This document shows positions 52,243-63,729 of a stretch of DNA of 64,000 nt, piece by piece. Location: contig NZ_JADPKS010000158.1 of NCBI RefSeq assembly GCF_023074175.1, positions 1 through 64,000 of the forward strand, written 5' to 3'. The number at the start of each line of letters is the position of its first letter. Within the stretch, counting starts at the first letter, position 1. Both the position numbers and the translations under genes were made by a program. The notes under the pieces were generated by a model. The model was given only the letters and a program-made list of their open reading frames with translations. It did not search any database and was not told the DNA's origin. This stretch comes from Bradyrhizobium sp. 139 (GTDB taxonomy: Bacteria; Pseudomonadota; Alphaproteobacteria; Rhizobiales; Xanthobacteraceae).

Positions 52243-52737
52243 CTAGCGCTGACGCGGCTCTCCTCTTTTCGCATCACCCGGCAACATTGCGAACGCACTC
52301 GACACCATCGCCACCGGCTTGTTGTCGGTGGCCGAGAGCAGCGTGACGCGGCCGAAGCTCATGGTGCGTCCGAGCCGCACCACGCGGGCGTCGGCGAGCA
52401 CATCCGACGAGGAGACTGCGCGCATGAAATGCGTGGTCTGGTCGATCGTCGTCATCGGACGATAGCCGCGGTTGGCGGCGAGGTTCGCGATCACCATCGC
52501 GGTGTCGGCAAGCGCCATCAGCGCCTGGCCGCACACCACGCCGCCGTTGCGGCACAATCGCTCCGAGAATGGCATGCGCAAGAGCGCTGCCGGCTGCCAG
52601 TCCGGCACGTCAGGCGGCGGCAGGTGCTCGATGCGCTCGACCGAGAGGTTGAGATCCTGGACCCACGGCGCAAACACCTCGCCGAGTATGCGTCTGGCGT
52701 CGGCGATGCCGAACTCGGCTTCTGGCTGCGATGGCAT
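52243..52737 (-). CDS. PaaI-type hotdog thioesterase
   Basis: 164 residues. The hotdog helix NGGVVCGQALMALADTAMVIAN carries the catalytic Asp (ADTA) of PaaI-like thioesterases, followed by TTIDQTTHFMRAVSSSDVLADARVVRLGRTMSFGRVTL. The start chosen is ATG 52737 (MPSQPEAE); frames extending upstream to 53058 are Pro/Arg-rich without resemblance. Substrate (an acyl-CoA) unknown. Confidence 0.85.
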   Translation of the reverse strand: MPSQPEAEFGIADARRILGEVFAPWVQDLNLSVERIEHLPPPDVPDWQPAALLRMPFSERLCRNGGVVCGQALMALADTAMVIANLAANRGYRPMTTIDQTTHFMRAVSSSDVLADARVVRLGRTMSFGRVTLLSATDNKPVAMVSSAFAMLPGDAKRGEPRQR

Positions 52738-52884
52738 TGCTGTCGGTCCCTCCCGTGTTGCCGGATGTTTCGCCCATTCTGCGCGCATCGACGCGGCAAA
52801 GTCACCCGGTCTTCCGTCGGCTCCGCCGGCTTGAAAATGCCTGACTTGGCCCGATATGATACCGGGCTTGGGAGCGGGTGGACG

Positions 52885-53016
52885 ATGTTGCGTCGGTATG
52901 TCCTCGTGTTTTGGCTGGTGACGCTTGGTGTCGCGCTGGACGGGTGCACCAGATGCGGCCCGATCTGGGACGACTGGCTGCACGCGCCGAAATCGTGCAG
53001 ATCGGACCGGCTCTAA
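52885..53016 (+). CDS. very small lipoprotein
   Basis: 43 residues: MLRRYVLVFWLVTLGVALDGC ends in a lipobox-like LDGC (C21), then TRCGPIWDDWLHAPKSCRSDRL with a second Cys pair. The shape is that of a tiny lipid-anchored protein. It lies antisense-adjacent to the thioesterase, 85 bp before the DPW-family gene. No family is recognised. Confidence 0.5.
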   Translation: MLRRYVLVFWLVTLGVALDGCTRCGPIWDDWLHAPKSCRSDRL

Positions 53017-53101
53017 CGCGCTATTCAGCCCTGAGTGGGCCGTTGACAAGGACGACAAGGCGCGGTTGACCTGCCCTTCATGGATGATCGAGGAGTCGAT
53101 G

Positions 53102-53398
53102 ATGAAGCTTTTCCGTATGGCGGCGGTGCTGCTGGCCGTGCTGGCGGGACCGGCCTACGCGCAAATGCCCAATCTCAATCTGTTGCAGGAGGGCCCGGGC
53201 AAGACTCCGGAGGAGAAGGCCGCGGAAGCCGAGCGTGACAAGGCCTACAAGGAAACGCTGAAGAAGATTCCGGACTCCAAGGCCTCCAACGATCCCTGGG
53301 GCGGCATGCGTTCCGATCCGCCGAAGCAGCCGGCTGCGCCGAAGGCGTCGGCCGCGACCAGCGCGCCCAAGAAGAAGTCCGGCACGACCGCCAATTGA
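53102..53398 (+). CDS. small exported protein, DPW-motif family (paralogue 2)
   Basis: 98 residues. Signal peptide 1-20 (LAGPAYA), an acidic/basic linker (GKTPEEKAAEAERDKA), the block YKETLKKIPDSKASNDPWGGMR shared with the product of 49123-49353, and a Lys/Ala/Pro-rich tail. ATG 53102 has AGGAG six bases upstream; the ATG at 53099 would sit too close. Function unknown. Confidence 0.75.
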   Translation: MKLFRMAAVLLAVLAGPAYAQMPNLNLLQEGPGKTPEEKAAEAERDKAYKETLKKIPDSKASNDPWGGMRSDPPKQPAAPKASAATSAPKKKSGTTAN

Positions 53399-53502
53399 CC
53401 TTCTGCCCGATCGGAGGCGGCTGACGCCTCCGGCCGGGACTCCTCTTTGGCGGGCGTTCTTGCTACATCTTTCGGGAACGTATTGCGTCGAGGAGGAACG
53501 GC

Positions 53503-53757
53503 ATGGCCGATCGCCCGCGGGATCTTGCCGAGCGAATGGCGCGCCGGCGCAAGATCGGCGGCAAGCCGGGCGAGCGCGGCGGCGACGGCTTTTTGCGTGA
53601 GACTTTCACCCTGCCGCGCGCGGCGGCGCGGGCGAGGGCGGAGGCTTTCTTCGCCCGCTATCCCAAGGCCGGCTATATGAGCGCGGTCGAGACTTGGCGC
53701 GAGCTCCCCGGCGGCGATATCGAATTCACCATGCGGCGCTTGCCCAGTGCGGACTAG
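53503..53757 (+). CDS. small basic hypothetical protein
   Basis: 84 residues: MADRPRDLAERMARRRKIGG, then GFLRETFTLPRAAARARAEAFFARYPKAGYMSAVETWRELPGGDIEFTMRRLPSAD (parts). The second half is a plausible alpha/beta domain. ATG 53503 follows GGAGGAACGGC. Similar short proteins are common in rhizobia; function unknown. Confidence 0.65.
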   Translation: MADRPRDLAERMARRRKIGGKPGERGGDGFLRETFTLPRAAARARAEAFFARYPKAGYMSAVETWRELPGGDIEFTMRRLPSAD

Positions 53758-53765
53758 CACCGGAC

Positions 53766-53999
53766 CTATTCGAGGGTTTCCGCGACGATACGGATCCGGA
53801 ACACGGGCTCCTTGGCCTCGTCCAGCAGCTCCATGTGCCATTCGGAATTTTCGTGGAGCTTGCGGGCGATGCCGGCGGCCATGTCGGCGCAGACGCTGGT
53901 CATCTCCTTCCAGGCCGCGTTGCGATCGGCAAATTCCGTCGCCTGGTCCGCGCAGCCGGAATAACGGCCGTTGCGAATTCGAAAGAAGTAGAGCGGCAT
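53766..53999 (-). CDS. DUF6894-type small protein
   Basis: 77 residues: MPLYFFRIRNGRYSGCADQA, TEFADRNAAWKEMTSVCADM, HENSEWHMELLDEAKEPVFRIRI. The order 'MP-YFF-...D--G-E--D---A' and 'EW---V-DE-G---F-I' are DUF6894 family marks widely seen in Bradyrhizobium. Start ATG 53999. Function unknown. Confidence 0.8.
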   Translation of the reverse strand: MPLYFFRIRNGRYSGCADQATEFADRNAAWKEMTSVCADMAAGIARKLHENSEWHMELLDEAKEPVFRIRIVAETLE

Positions 54000-54008
54000 G
54001 GCTGGCAC

Positions 54009-54612
54009 CGGTCGCGTGATGGTCCCGTCGCCTGGACCATGGGAGCGCGCAGTGCAGTCCTAAACCAGGGACAGATCAATTCCGGGCCGCTACGGACGAC
54101 CCCTTGCGGGGAGCCGCCGCTGCGGACCCGGTTCAGGCGGTCTTGTTCAGGCGATCTTGTTCATGATGTCTCGTTTATGATGTCTTGCGCCCGATCGCCT
54201 TCGGCTCCCGATCAATACGCAGCTGCACGCGTTCATCCGGTCTTGCTGTGCAAACCGCCCGCGCCGAGGAACTCTGTTCATGGTCGGAGAACCACGGGAC
54301 AGTTCGGAGGGATGATCGACATTGACTATTCCGGGGTTCCCGATTTCTGGGACGAGCCGTCATGCCCATGGCGCCAACGCCACGTTACTATGCGCATCCC
54401 GGCGCGAGCAGTGTCGTCACGTTCTGGCGTTTCGAAGGAGTATCGTGCCGGTCCGATTGCACTGAAGCGATGCGGCGCGCGCCGCTGTCCGACTCGCGGC
54501 ACTGATTCGATGCCGGCGGCGCGATCCCGCGGCGTGCGTCGAAGCCCACTCCATGCGAGCTGCGGCATGTGCCTTGCTTGGGCCCCATCACGACAAACAA
54601 CATGGGCGCGTC
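54009..54612. other. gene-poor stretch
   Basis: No convincing gene. A 47-codon frame at 54362-54505 (MPMAPTPRYYAHPGASSVVT...) reads protein-like but has no ribosome site or known relative. Longer frames on both strands are Arg-rich shadows. Possibly decayed sequence. Confidence 0.4.
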
Positions 54613-54852
54613 ATGCTCGGCATTCCCCGCCGCTACTCTCATTTCGTCTTCGGTGTCGTCCAGTCCGGTCTGACCTCGCTGATCGCGGCGGGCATTGCCA
54701 GCTTTCCCGCAGGCAGCGCGCTGGTCTTCCTGCGGCACTGGATGGTGTCGTGGCTGATCGCATGGGCCGCGATGCTGCCGATCGTGCTGCTCGCGGCGCC
54801 CGCGATCCGCGCCTTCTCGCTGCGGCTGACGCGAGAGGAGAGGGCTCCGTGA
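54613..54852 (+). CDS. DUF2798 small membrane protein
   Basis: 79 residues with two membrane segments: FVFGVVQSGLTSLIAAGIAS and WMVSWLIAWAAMLPIVLLAAP, separated by a short loop, then a basic tail. This is the DUF2798 pattern (two helices with F--LQS and SW--AW). ATG 54613; a longer start at 54553 adds no family sequence. Confidence 0.75.
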   Translation: MLGIPRRYSHFVFGVVQSGLTSLIAAGIASFPAGSALVFLRHWMVSWLIAWAAMLPIVLLAAPAIRAFSLRLTREERAP

Positions 54853-54871
54853 AGCGGCCGGCGGCAGGCAT

Positions 54872-54897
54872 GAAAAAACCCGCTTGGGGAGAGCCAA
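54872..54897 (-). terminator. minus-strand terminator without a gene upstream
   Basis: ACCCGCTTGG / CCAAGCGGGT with a six-base loop; on the minus strand it is followed directly by TTTTTT. No minus-strand gene ends here, so an unannotated transcript may. On the plus strand it follows the DUF2798 gene but lacks a U-run. Confidence 0.6.
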
Positions 54898-55178
54898 GCG
54901 GGTGGAAGGTTATTGGAGGCTGAGGTGCTGGGCTGCAACACCATAGCCGGACAAGCCTAGCCGTTTGAGCTTACGACAGCCTGACAGGGTCGGCAGATCG
55001 GCTTGCGGCCCGGCTGCGTGTCTGCCGCAATCCGCGTCGGAACAGCCGCAGACTGGCCCCGCACTCATCCCAATTTGGCCGCTTGGTCGCACCACTTGAG
55101 CCACAGCCGCAGGCGAGATTCCGCATCGTTCGGCGACGCCATGGGGGAAACGTGGCGCGCCGGCAGCGGGGTGGCATC

Positions 55179-55268
55179 ATGGACAACGTAGAGCGGTCAT
55201 TCGCCGCCGCGACGGCGGCTGGCTTCGTCGTGCTGGTGATCGGCATCGTGCTGCTGGCGCTGCTGTAG
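55179..55268 (+). CDS. possible 29-residue membrane peptide
   Basis: MDNVERSFAAATAAGFVVLV followed by IGIVLLALL: one ideal membrane segment after a short charged N-terminus. The ribosome site is weak (GGGGTGG). Such small membrane proteins are easily missed; it may also be chance. Confidence 0.3.
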   Translation: MDNVERSFAAATAAGFVVLVIGIVLLALL

Positions 55269-55547
55269 GGGCGGGCCGGGGAGCGTGCCGGGAGACGGCG
55301 GCGAGCGCCGGGCCAACAAGGCGCTCCGATCCCTGGGTGGCATTTAGGACGCCGCCGCGTCTTTCCAAAAAATTGGAAAACAACCCCATGCACAGTAGCG
55401 TGCTGCGTGATTTTGTTGCGCGATCAATGGCTTAACTGAGGTGTTTAGATACCTTAAGGTGCGCATCACATCGCTGCGACGCGCATTCCCGGGCGCTGTC
55501 TGCCATTGCCGGCGCCGCCTCGGTCAGATCCGAAGCCGTCGCCAGGC

Positions 55548-55763
55548 CTAGTGGACCTTGATCTCGCCCAAGGGAATATGGAGTTCGGCCGCGCGCTCTG
55601 CGCGGTCCTTCTTGCGAAACTCGTTTTCCTTCCGCTCGAACTTCACCATCTCCTCCTGCGCCGCCTCCAGGAGGTGAGTGCGCCAGGTAGCATCGTGGTG
55701 CGTGTTTTCCGTCATGTTCCAGGTCCCCATCGTCACGGTCCCATCCCGGAGAAAGCCGGACAC
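55548..55763 (-). CDS. small charged hypothetical protein
   Basis: Up to 71 residues; the core from the third ATG (55715) is MTENTHHDATWRTHLLEAAQ then EMVKFERKENEFRKKDRAERAAELHIPLGEIKVH, a charged, helical sequence with a clean end. Divergent from recA. No known family. Confidence 0.5.
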   Translation of the reverse strand: MSGFLRDGTVTMGTWNMTENTHHDATWRTHLLEAAQEEMVKFERKENEFRKKDRAERAAELHIPLGEIKVH

Positions 55764-55858
55764 GGCGGAAAGGTTCGGTGCCGCAGGATTACGAATGATG
55801 ACGGCGCGCGGCGGCGGCGTCTTTGATGCGCGTCACGTGCATCACCAAAATCCGCAAA

Positions 55859-55873
55859 GAACATATTGCGAAC
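55859..55873 (+). promoter_or_regulatory. LexA (SOS) box of recA
   Basis: GAACATATTGCGAAC matches the alphaproteobacterial SOS consensus GAAC-N7-GAAC (equivalently GTTC-N7-GTTC). It lies 94 bp upstream of recA, with another GAAC at 55877. Repression by LexA and induction on DNA damage follow from the known consensus. Confidence 0.8.
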
Positions 55874-55966
55874 CTAGAACAAATGGGGTACATTGCTTTT
55901 ATCGACGACCCGCCGCGCCAGCCGTTTGTCCCTCTAGCGAATCCCCGCCATAAGGAGCACGACCCA

Positions 55967-57055
<1,089 letters not shown>

Positions 57056-57084
57056 GCCTAAACGCGGAGAGTTTTCGCGAGGAG

Positions 57085-57135
57085 CGGGCGCTGAGGACGT
57101 TGAGTTGCCGACGTCGTCAGTGCCCGTTTCGTTTT
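57085..57135 (+). terminator. intrinsic terminator of recA
   Basis: Stem CGGGCGCTGA / TCAGTGCCCG (one G-U pair) enclosing a second small stem, then TTTCGTTTT. Confidence 0.75.
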
Positions 57136-57159
57136 GCGTTGCGTTGATCAGGTGGTGCG

Positions 57160-58146
57160 ATGAAGCGTCTGATCTTGACCAGTTCGTCCGGCTCTGATCT
57201 TGCCAAATCGGAGTTGGCTGAGATTGTCATTTTTTTCTTTTTTCGTTTCGCGTGGGATCCGCTGCCTTCACCCGAATATTTGGCAGCTTATTTCGGAGCG
57301 CGCTCAGGAACGCTCAGGACGGGCGATCACTGGTCGCATTGGGGCGCGGTCTGGCCTCGCGCCTTCAAGGATCGCAGCAACCTGCCCTTTGCCGAGTTTT
57401 GCGAGCGCTATGACGAGATTGAACTTTGGTTTGACCCGAACCCCGAAGATCAATTGCAGTTGATTTGGCTGCTCGACTATTTCGATTCATGCCCCCAGCT
57501 GCTGGAAAAGCTTCGATTGCGTTTGCTAGCGTCCGATTTTTTCGACATGAGCATCGAAAGGCTCGGAAATTCCACGTCACATATTCCCGTCGTGAGCGTC
57601 ACGGCCAATGAGCTTGCGACCGCCAAGATGGCCTGGCAAGCCTATGGCGCACCGACACCCGAGGCTTGCGCTGATCTGGTCCACAAGGACCTTAGTGCAT
57701 TGCCGATGTTGAGGCTGGCTCTGCTCGATCTGTTGGACGAGCTTCCGTCGCCTTTGACAGGACTTGGTGCAACTGAGTTGCGGTTTCTGGAGCTTATTGC
57801 GCGAGGGTTCACGCTCACAAATGCGCTGTTTCACCTGCGCTCACTCCGAGGCACGCGGATATTCCTTGAATTTGAGTCAGGATGGTTGCTTCAAGGGCTG
57901 GCGCATGGTCCGAGGCCCGCGGTGGCAGGGTTGGACGATGAACTGCGCACAATCGACCGGGAAAACCTAAGGGATCGGCACGCCGCATATCTGCGCAGCC
58001 GGCTGTCATTGACCGAGTTCGGGGAAGCTGTCCTGGCCCGTCGAGAGGATTTCAGTCGCCACAACCCGATCGACCGCTGGTGGGGCGGCACGCATCTGAC
58101 CAACGATCGGCTGTGGCGCTATGGCTCTGTTCTAACGAAGCCTTGA
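57160..58146 (+). CDS. DUF1835/DUF3658-like protein, paralogue 1
   Basis: 328 residues. The N-terminal half resembles DUF1835 proteins: RFAWDPLPSPEYLAAYFGAR followed by EIELWFDPNPEDQLQLIWLLDYF (the W----DQLQL--LL signature). The C-terminal half resembles DUF3658: LPMLRLALLDLLDELPSPLTGLGATELRFLELIARG and HNPIDRWWGGTHLTNDRLWR. The biochemical role of the family is unknown. ATG 57160, 105 bp after recA. Twelve bases separate it from paralogue 2. Codon use is less GC-biased than recA. Confidence 0.75.
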   Translation: MKRLILTSSSGSDLAKSELAEIVIFFFFRFAWDPLPSPEYLAAYFGARSGTLRTGDHWSHWGAVWPRAFKDRSNLPFAEFCERYDEIELWFDPNPEDQLQLIWLLDYFDSCPQLLEKLRLRLLASDFFDMSIERLGNSTSHIPVVSVTANELATAKMAWQAYGAPTPEACADLVHKDLSALPMLRLALLDLLDELPSPLTGLGATELRFLELIARGFTLTNALFHLRSLRGTRIFLEFESGWLLQGLAHGPRPAVAGLDDELRTIDRENLRDRHAAYLRSRLSLTEFGEAVLARREDFSRHNPIDRWWGGTHLTNDRLWRYGSVLTKP

Positions 58147-58157
58147 GGCGGGCGAAT

Positions 58158-59156
58158 ATGACGCAGCTCATTGTCACGACAGACTCGTCCACCGCCGGCG
58201 CCATCCAGCGCGCCGGCCTGGCCGACCTCGTGATTGCTATCGAGCGCCGGCTGGTTTGGGGGCCGCTGCCGTCCAATGCGGAGCTCGATGCGTTCTTCGC
58301 GCCGCGTGGGAAGCAGCCACATGGCCTTCATTGGCTGGACGATACGCCAGCCTGGCGCCTCGAAAAATCGGGTGTGAAGGATCGTGGATTGATCGAGCTG
58401 TTCGCGGAATGTGACTCTGTCGAATTGTGGACAGGGCCCGAGCCAAATGCGCAACTGATCCTGCTCTGGCTGCTCGACCATTGTCGCAGTGAAGGCGTAG
58501 CGACCTCCGAAGTCGTGATGCGTCACCTGGACATCACCGTGGGCAACATCGATTCGCAGCGACTTGCGATGCTCGCCCCGCCAGCTGGCAGACTGACGCA
58601 AGACCACCTCGACCTGGCCGGTCGTGCGTGGCGGGCCTATCGTACGCCGACGCCGCAGGCATGGCTCGACCTCCTCAAAACGGATTTGTGTCTGCTTCCG
58701 CAGCTTGAGCGATCCGCAGTTGGCCTGCTCGAAGAGCTTCCGAGCGTCACCAGCGGCCTTGGAGCCACGGAAACGCGAATACTGGAGCTGGTCGCGCCAG
58801 GCAAGGTGCGGCCGTTCGAAGTTTTCCCGGGCGATCAGAAGCCCAACGAACGGCGCGTTTTCGAATACTGGGAAGTCGGCGCTCTGCTCGATGGGCTGGC
58901 GCGGTGTCCGTCGCCGGCCGTGTCAGGACTCGATGAGGGGCCGTTCTCGCTGGATATGCATCACGATCCCGACCGGCACGCACGATACAAGCAATCCCGC
59001 GTGTCGCTCACGGATTTCGGGAAGGCGGTGTTGACGGGATCAGAGGATTTCTGCCGCCAGAACCCGATCAGTCGCTGGTGGGGCGGCACCCACCTAACCA
59101 GCGACCGGCTCTGGCGGTGGGATCGTGACAGCCGGGCATTGGTTGTCCCTGTCTGA
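58158..59156 (+). CDS. DUF1835/DUF3658-like protein, paralogue 2
   Basis: 332 residues with the same layout: MTQLIVTTDSSTAGAIQRAG, LVWGPLPSNAELDAFFAPRG, SVELWTGPEPNAQLILLWLLDHC, LPQLERSAVGLLEELPSVTSGLGATE, and QNPISRWWGGTHLTSDRLWRWD. The ATG 58158 follows GGCGGGCGA. It is the best conserved of the three. The tandem order and spacing suggest an operon. Confidence 0.75.
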   Translation: MTQLIVTTDSSTAGAIQRAGLADLVIAIERRLVWGPLPSNAELDAFFAPRGKQPHGLHWLDDTPAWRLEKSGVKDRGLIELFAECDSVELWTGPEPNAQLILLWLLDHCRSEGVATSEVVMRHLDITVGNIDSQRLAMLAPPAGRLTQDHLDLAGRAWRAYRTPTPQAWLDLLKTDLCLLPQLERSAVGLLEELPSVTSGLGATETRILELVAPGKVRPFEVFPGDQKPNERRVFEYWEVGALLDGLARCPSPAVSGLDEGPFSLDMHHDPDRHARYKQSRVSLTDFGKAVLTGSEDFCRQNPISRWWGGTHLTSDRLWRWDRDSRALVVPV

Positions 59157-59210
59157 TGCATGTGTGCTGCTCGAGGTGTCTTGGTGTCGCTTGTTAATTG
59201 CGAGGCGACC

Positions 59211-60184
59211 GTGTCACATTTGATTCTGACCACGAACCATCTTGCTGCTGCAACGCTTCGGCAAGCCAGATTGGCGAATATCGCGCTCGGCTTCTGCATG
59301 CGCTTCGTGTTCGGCCAATTGCCCTCCGCAGCGCAGCTTTTGATGGGGCTGGAGCGGCGGTCGACAAAGCACTGCAATCCAGGCGATCACTGGCTCGACG
59401 AGGTTTGTCGAGACTGGCTGGAAGGTTTCGGCACGCGCGATATCGGTTTCTTCGAACTGTGTACGAAGTTCGACTCGATCGAAGTGTGGGTCGATCCCCA
59501 ACCGAATGATCAGCTTGTGCTCGTCTGGCTGCTCGACCTGCTCGCCCTTACAAGGAGATCACGACGAAGCTGAGCCTGGTGCACACGGATGACCGTGTTG
59601 CGAACTATGCTCCGGAGTCTGTCGCAAAATGGAAGCTGCCGGCCTTCAAAGTGGCCGACGCCCATTTGGCCGCTGCGAGCCGCGCCTGGCGAGCCTATCG
59701 GGCTGAAACGCCAGAACCCTGTTTCGATCTGCTGATGACGGATCTGATGGTCCTGCCGAGACTTCGAACGGCGCTCATTGCGATGCTTGAAGAGCTTCCG
59801 GACAGCTTGACGGGACTTGGGACGAGCGAAATGGATCTGCTGGATTTTGTGAACGACGGGCACACCGACCCGAGGCGTGTCGAAGAAGCGAGATGGCTTC
59901 GCAATACGCTCGAAGAACACGAAGCGCGCGAAGCCTTGATCGAACTGGCGGAACATTCGGCGCCGCCAGTCTTGTTGGGCGATCCGTCGTTCGACAACGA
60001 GGACCGCTACTTCGGCAGGAGCGAGTGGAAGGTCACGCTGACTGTACTCGGGCGTTCCCTTCTCGCTCGCGAAGACGATGTGTGGCGTCACAACCCGATC
60101 CACCGCTGGTGGGGCGGTACTGAACTGACCAACGAGCGGCTCTGGCGGTGGGACCGCGAGACGCGCTCGCTGGTCAATCCCTGA
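59211..60184 (+). pseudogene. DUF1835/DUF3658-like protein, paralogue 3, frameshifted
   Basis: Frame 1 (GTG 59211, VSHLILTTNHLAAATLRQA ... SIEVWVDPQPNDQLVLVWLLDLLA) stops at 59571-59573. The rest continues in the -1 frame from about 59542 (YKEITTKLSLVHTDD ... HNPIHRWWGGTELTNERLWR) to 60184. Joined, the pieces cover the full family length (about 324 residues). One missing base near 59540 explains it. It is a pseudogene, a sequencing error, or a recoded gene; no slippery heptamer is visible. Confidence 0.7.
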
Positions 60185-60206
60185 CATGCATCCAGAGTGC
60201 AGGGTC

Positions 60207-60297
60207 CGTAGGGTGGGCAAAGGCGCACGAGCGCCGTGCCCACCAAATCTCGATTCAGACAAAGGTGGTGGGCACGCGTCGCTTTGCCCACCCTACG
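60207..60297. repeat. intergenic inverted repeat, family D
   Basis: Ends CGTAGGGTGGGCAAAG and CTTTGCCCACCCTACG are perfectly inverted, with GTGCCCACCA / TGGTGGGCAC inside. It lies between the convergent paralogue 3 and gcvP. Confidence 0.85.
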
Positions 60298-60313
60298 AAA
60301 CCTCCGTCGCGTC

Positions 60314-63196
<2,883 letters not shown>

Positions 63197-63216
63197 GGGT
63201 CCTCGCTAGATTCCGT

Positions 63217-63319
63217 TGTCATGCCCCGCGAAGGCGGGGCATCCAGTAAATGCAGGCGTTCGTGACTGAGCCGATGGGCCGCGGCGTACTGGATCGCCCG
63301 CCTTCGCGGGCGATGACAG
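63217..63319. repeat. intergenic palindromic repeat, family C
   Basis: Two hairpins, ATGCCCCGCGAAGGCGGGGC and CGCCCGCCTTCGCGGGCGATG, flank an inner TCCAGTA / TACTGGA inverted pair. A short version is at 42987. It lies between gcvH and gcvP. Confidence 0.85.
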
Positions 63320-63350
63320 TGAGTGTGGGGCGGCTGCTCGGGTCATATCC

Positions 63351-63719
63351 TCACGCCGTGTGCGCCTTGTAGGCGGCTTCGTCCATGAGGCCGCCGAGCT
63401 CGCTCTTGTCGGCAATTTTGATCTTGAAGAACCAGGCTGCGCCTTGCGCATCCGAGTTCACCAGCGCGGGCTCGGCGGCGAGCGCGGCGTTGGTCTCGGT
63501 CACCTCGCCCGTAACAGGCGCGTAGACATCGGAGGCGGCCTTCACCGATTCCACGACGGCGGCGGCTTCGGTCTTCTTCAGGGTGCGGCCGACCTTGGGC
63601 AGTTCGACGAACACGACATCGCCGAGCTGGGACTGCGCGTAATCGGTGATCCCTACGGTGGCGACATCGCCGTCGATGGCGAGCCATTCATGGTCGGAGG
63701 TGTACAGCGTCGTGGTCAT
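63351..63719 (-). CDS. gcvH: glycine cleavage H-protein
   Basis: 122 residues. GcvH carries the lipoyl group between the P, T and L proteins. The lipoylated residue is K60 in AVVESVKAASDVYAPV. The N-terminus TLYTSDHEWLAIDGDVATVGITDYAQSQLGD is typical (seen in part). Ten bases separate it from the gcvT stop. Confidence 0.96.
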   Translation of the reverse strand: MTTTLYTSDHEWLAIDGDVATVGITDYAQSQLGDVVFVELPKVGRTLKKTEAAAVVESVKAASDVYAPVTGEVTETNAALAAEPALVNSDAQGAAWFFKIKIADKSELGGLMDEAAYKAHTA

Positions 63720-63729
63720 TTTCTTGTCC

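Larger units (their letters stand above)
54853..55547. other. intergenic stretch with hairpins
   Basis: Holds the terminator at 54872, a possible 29-codon membrane peptide at 55179, an inverted TTTCCAA / TTGGAAA at 55363-55380, and an ACCTTAAGGT palindrome near 55453. No tRNA or known small RNA is recognised. Confidence 0.45.

Noticed and set aside
52738..53058. Longer N-terminus for the PaaI-type thioesterase
   Set aside because: Pro/Arg-rich sequence without family resemblance, overlapping the small lipoprotein frame on the other strand.
53694..54923. A 409-codon plus-strand frame
   Set aside because: Low-complexity Arg/Ser-rich translation that runs across the DUF6894 and DUF2798 genes in other frames.
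54853..55547. tmRNA, SRP RNA or tRNA gene in the long gap before recA
   Set aside because: No acceptor-stem/CCA pattern, no tag-peptide-like frame and no SRP-type loop could be found by eye.
59530..59560. Programmed -1 frameshift in paralogue 3
   Set aside because: No X-XXY-YYZ heptamer or downstream stem was visible; simple mutation or sequence error is likelier.
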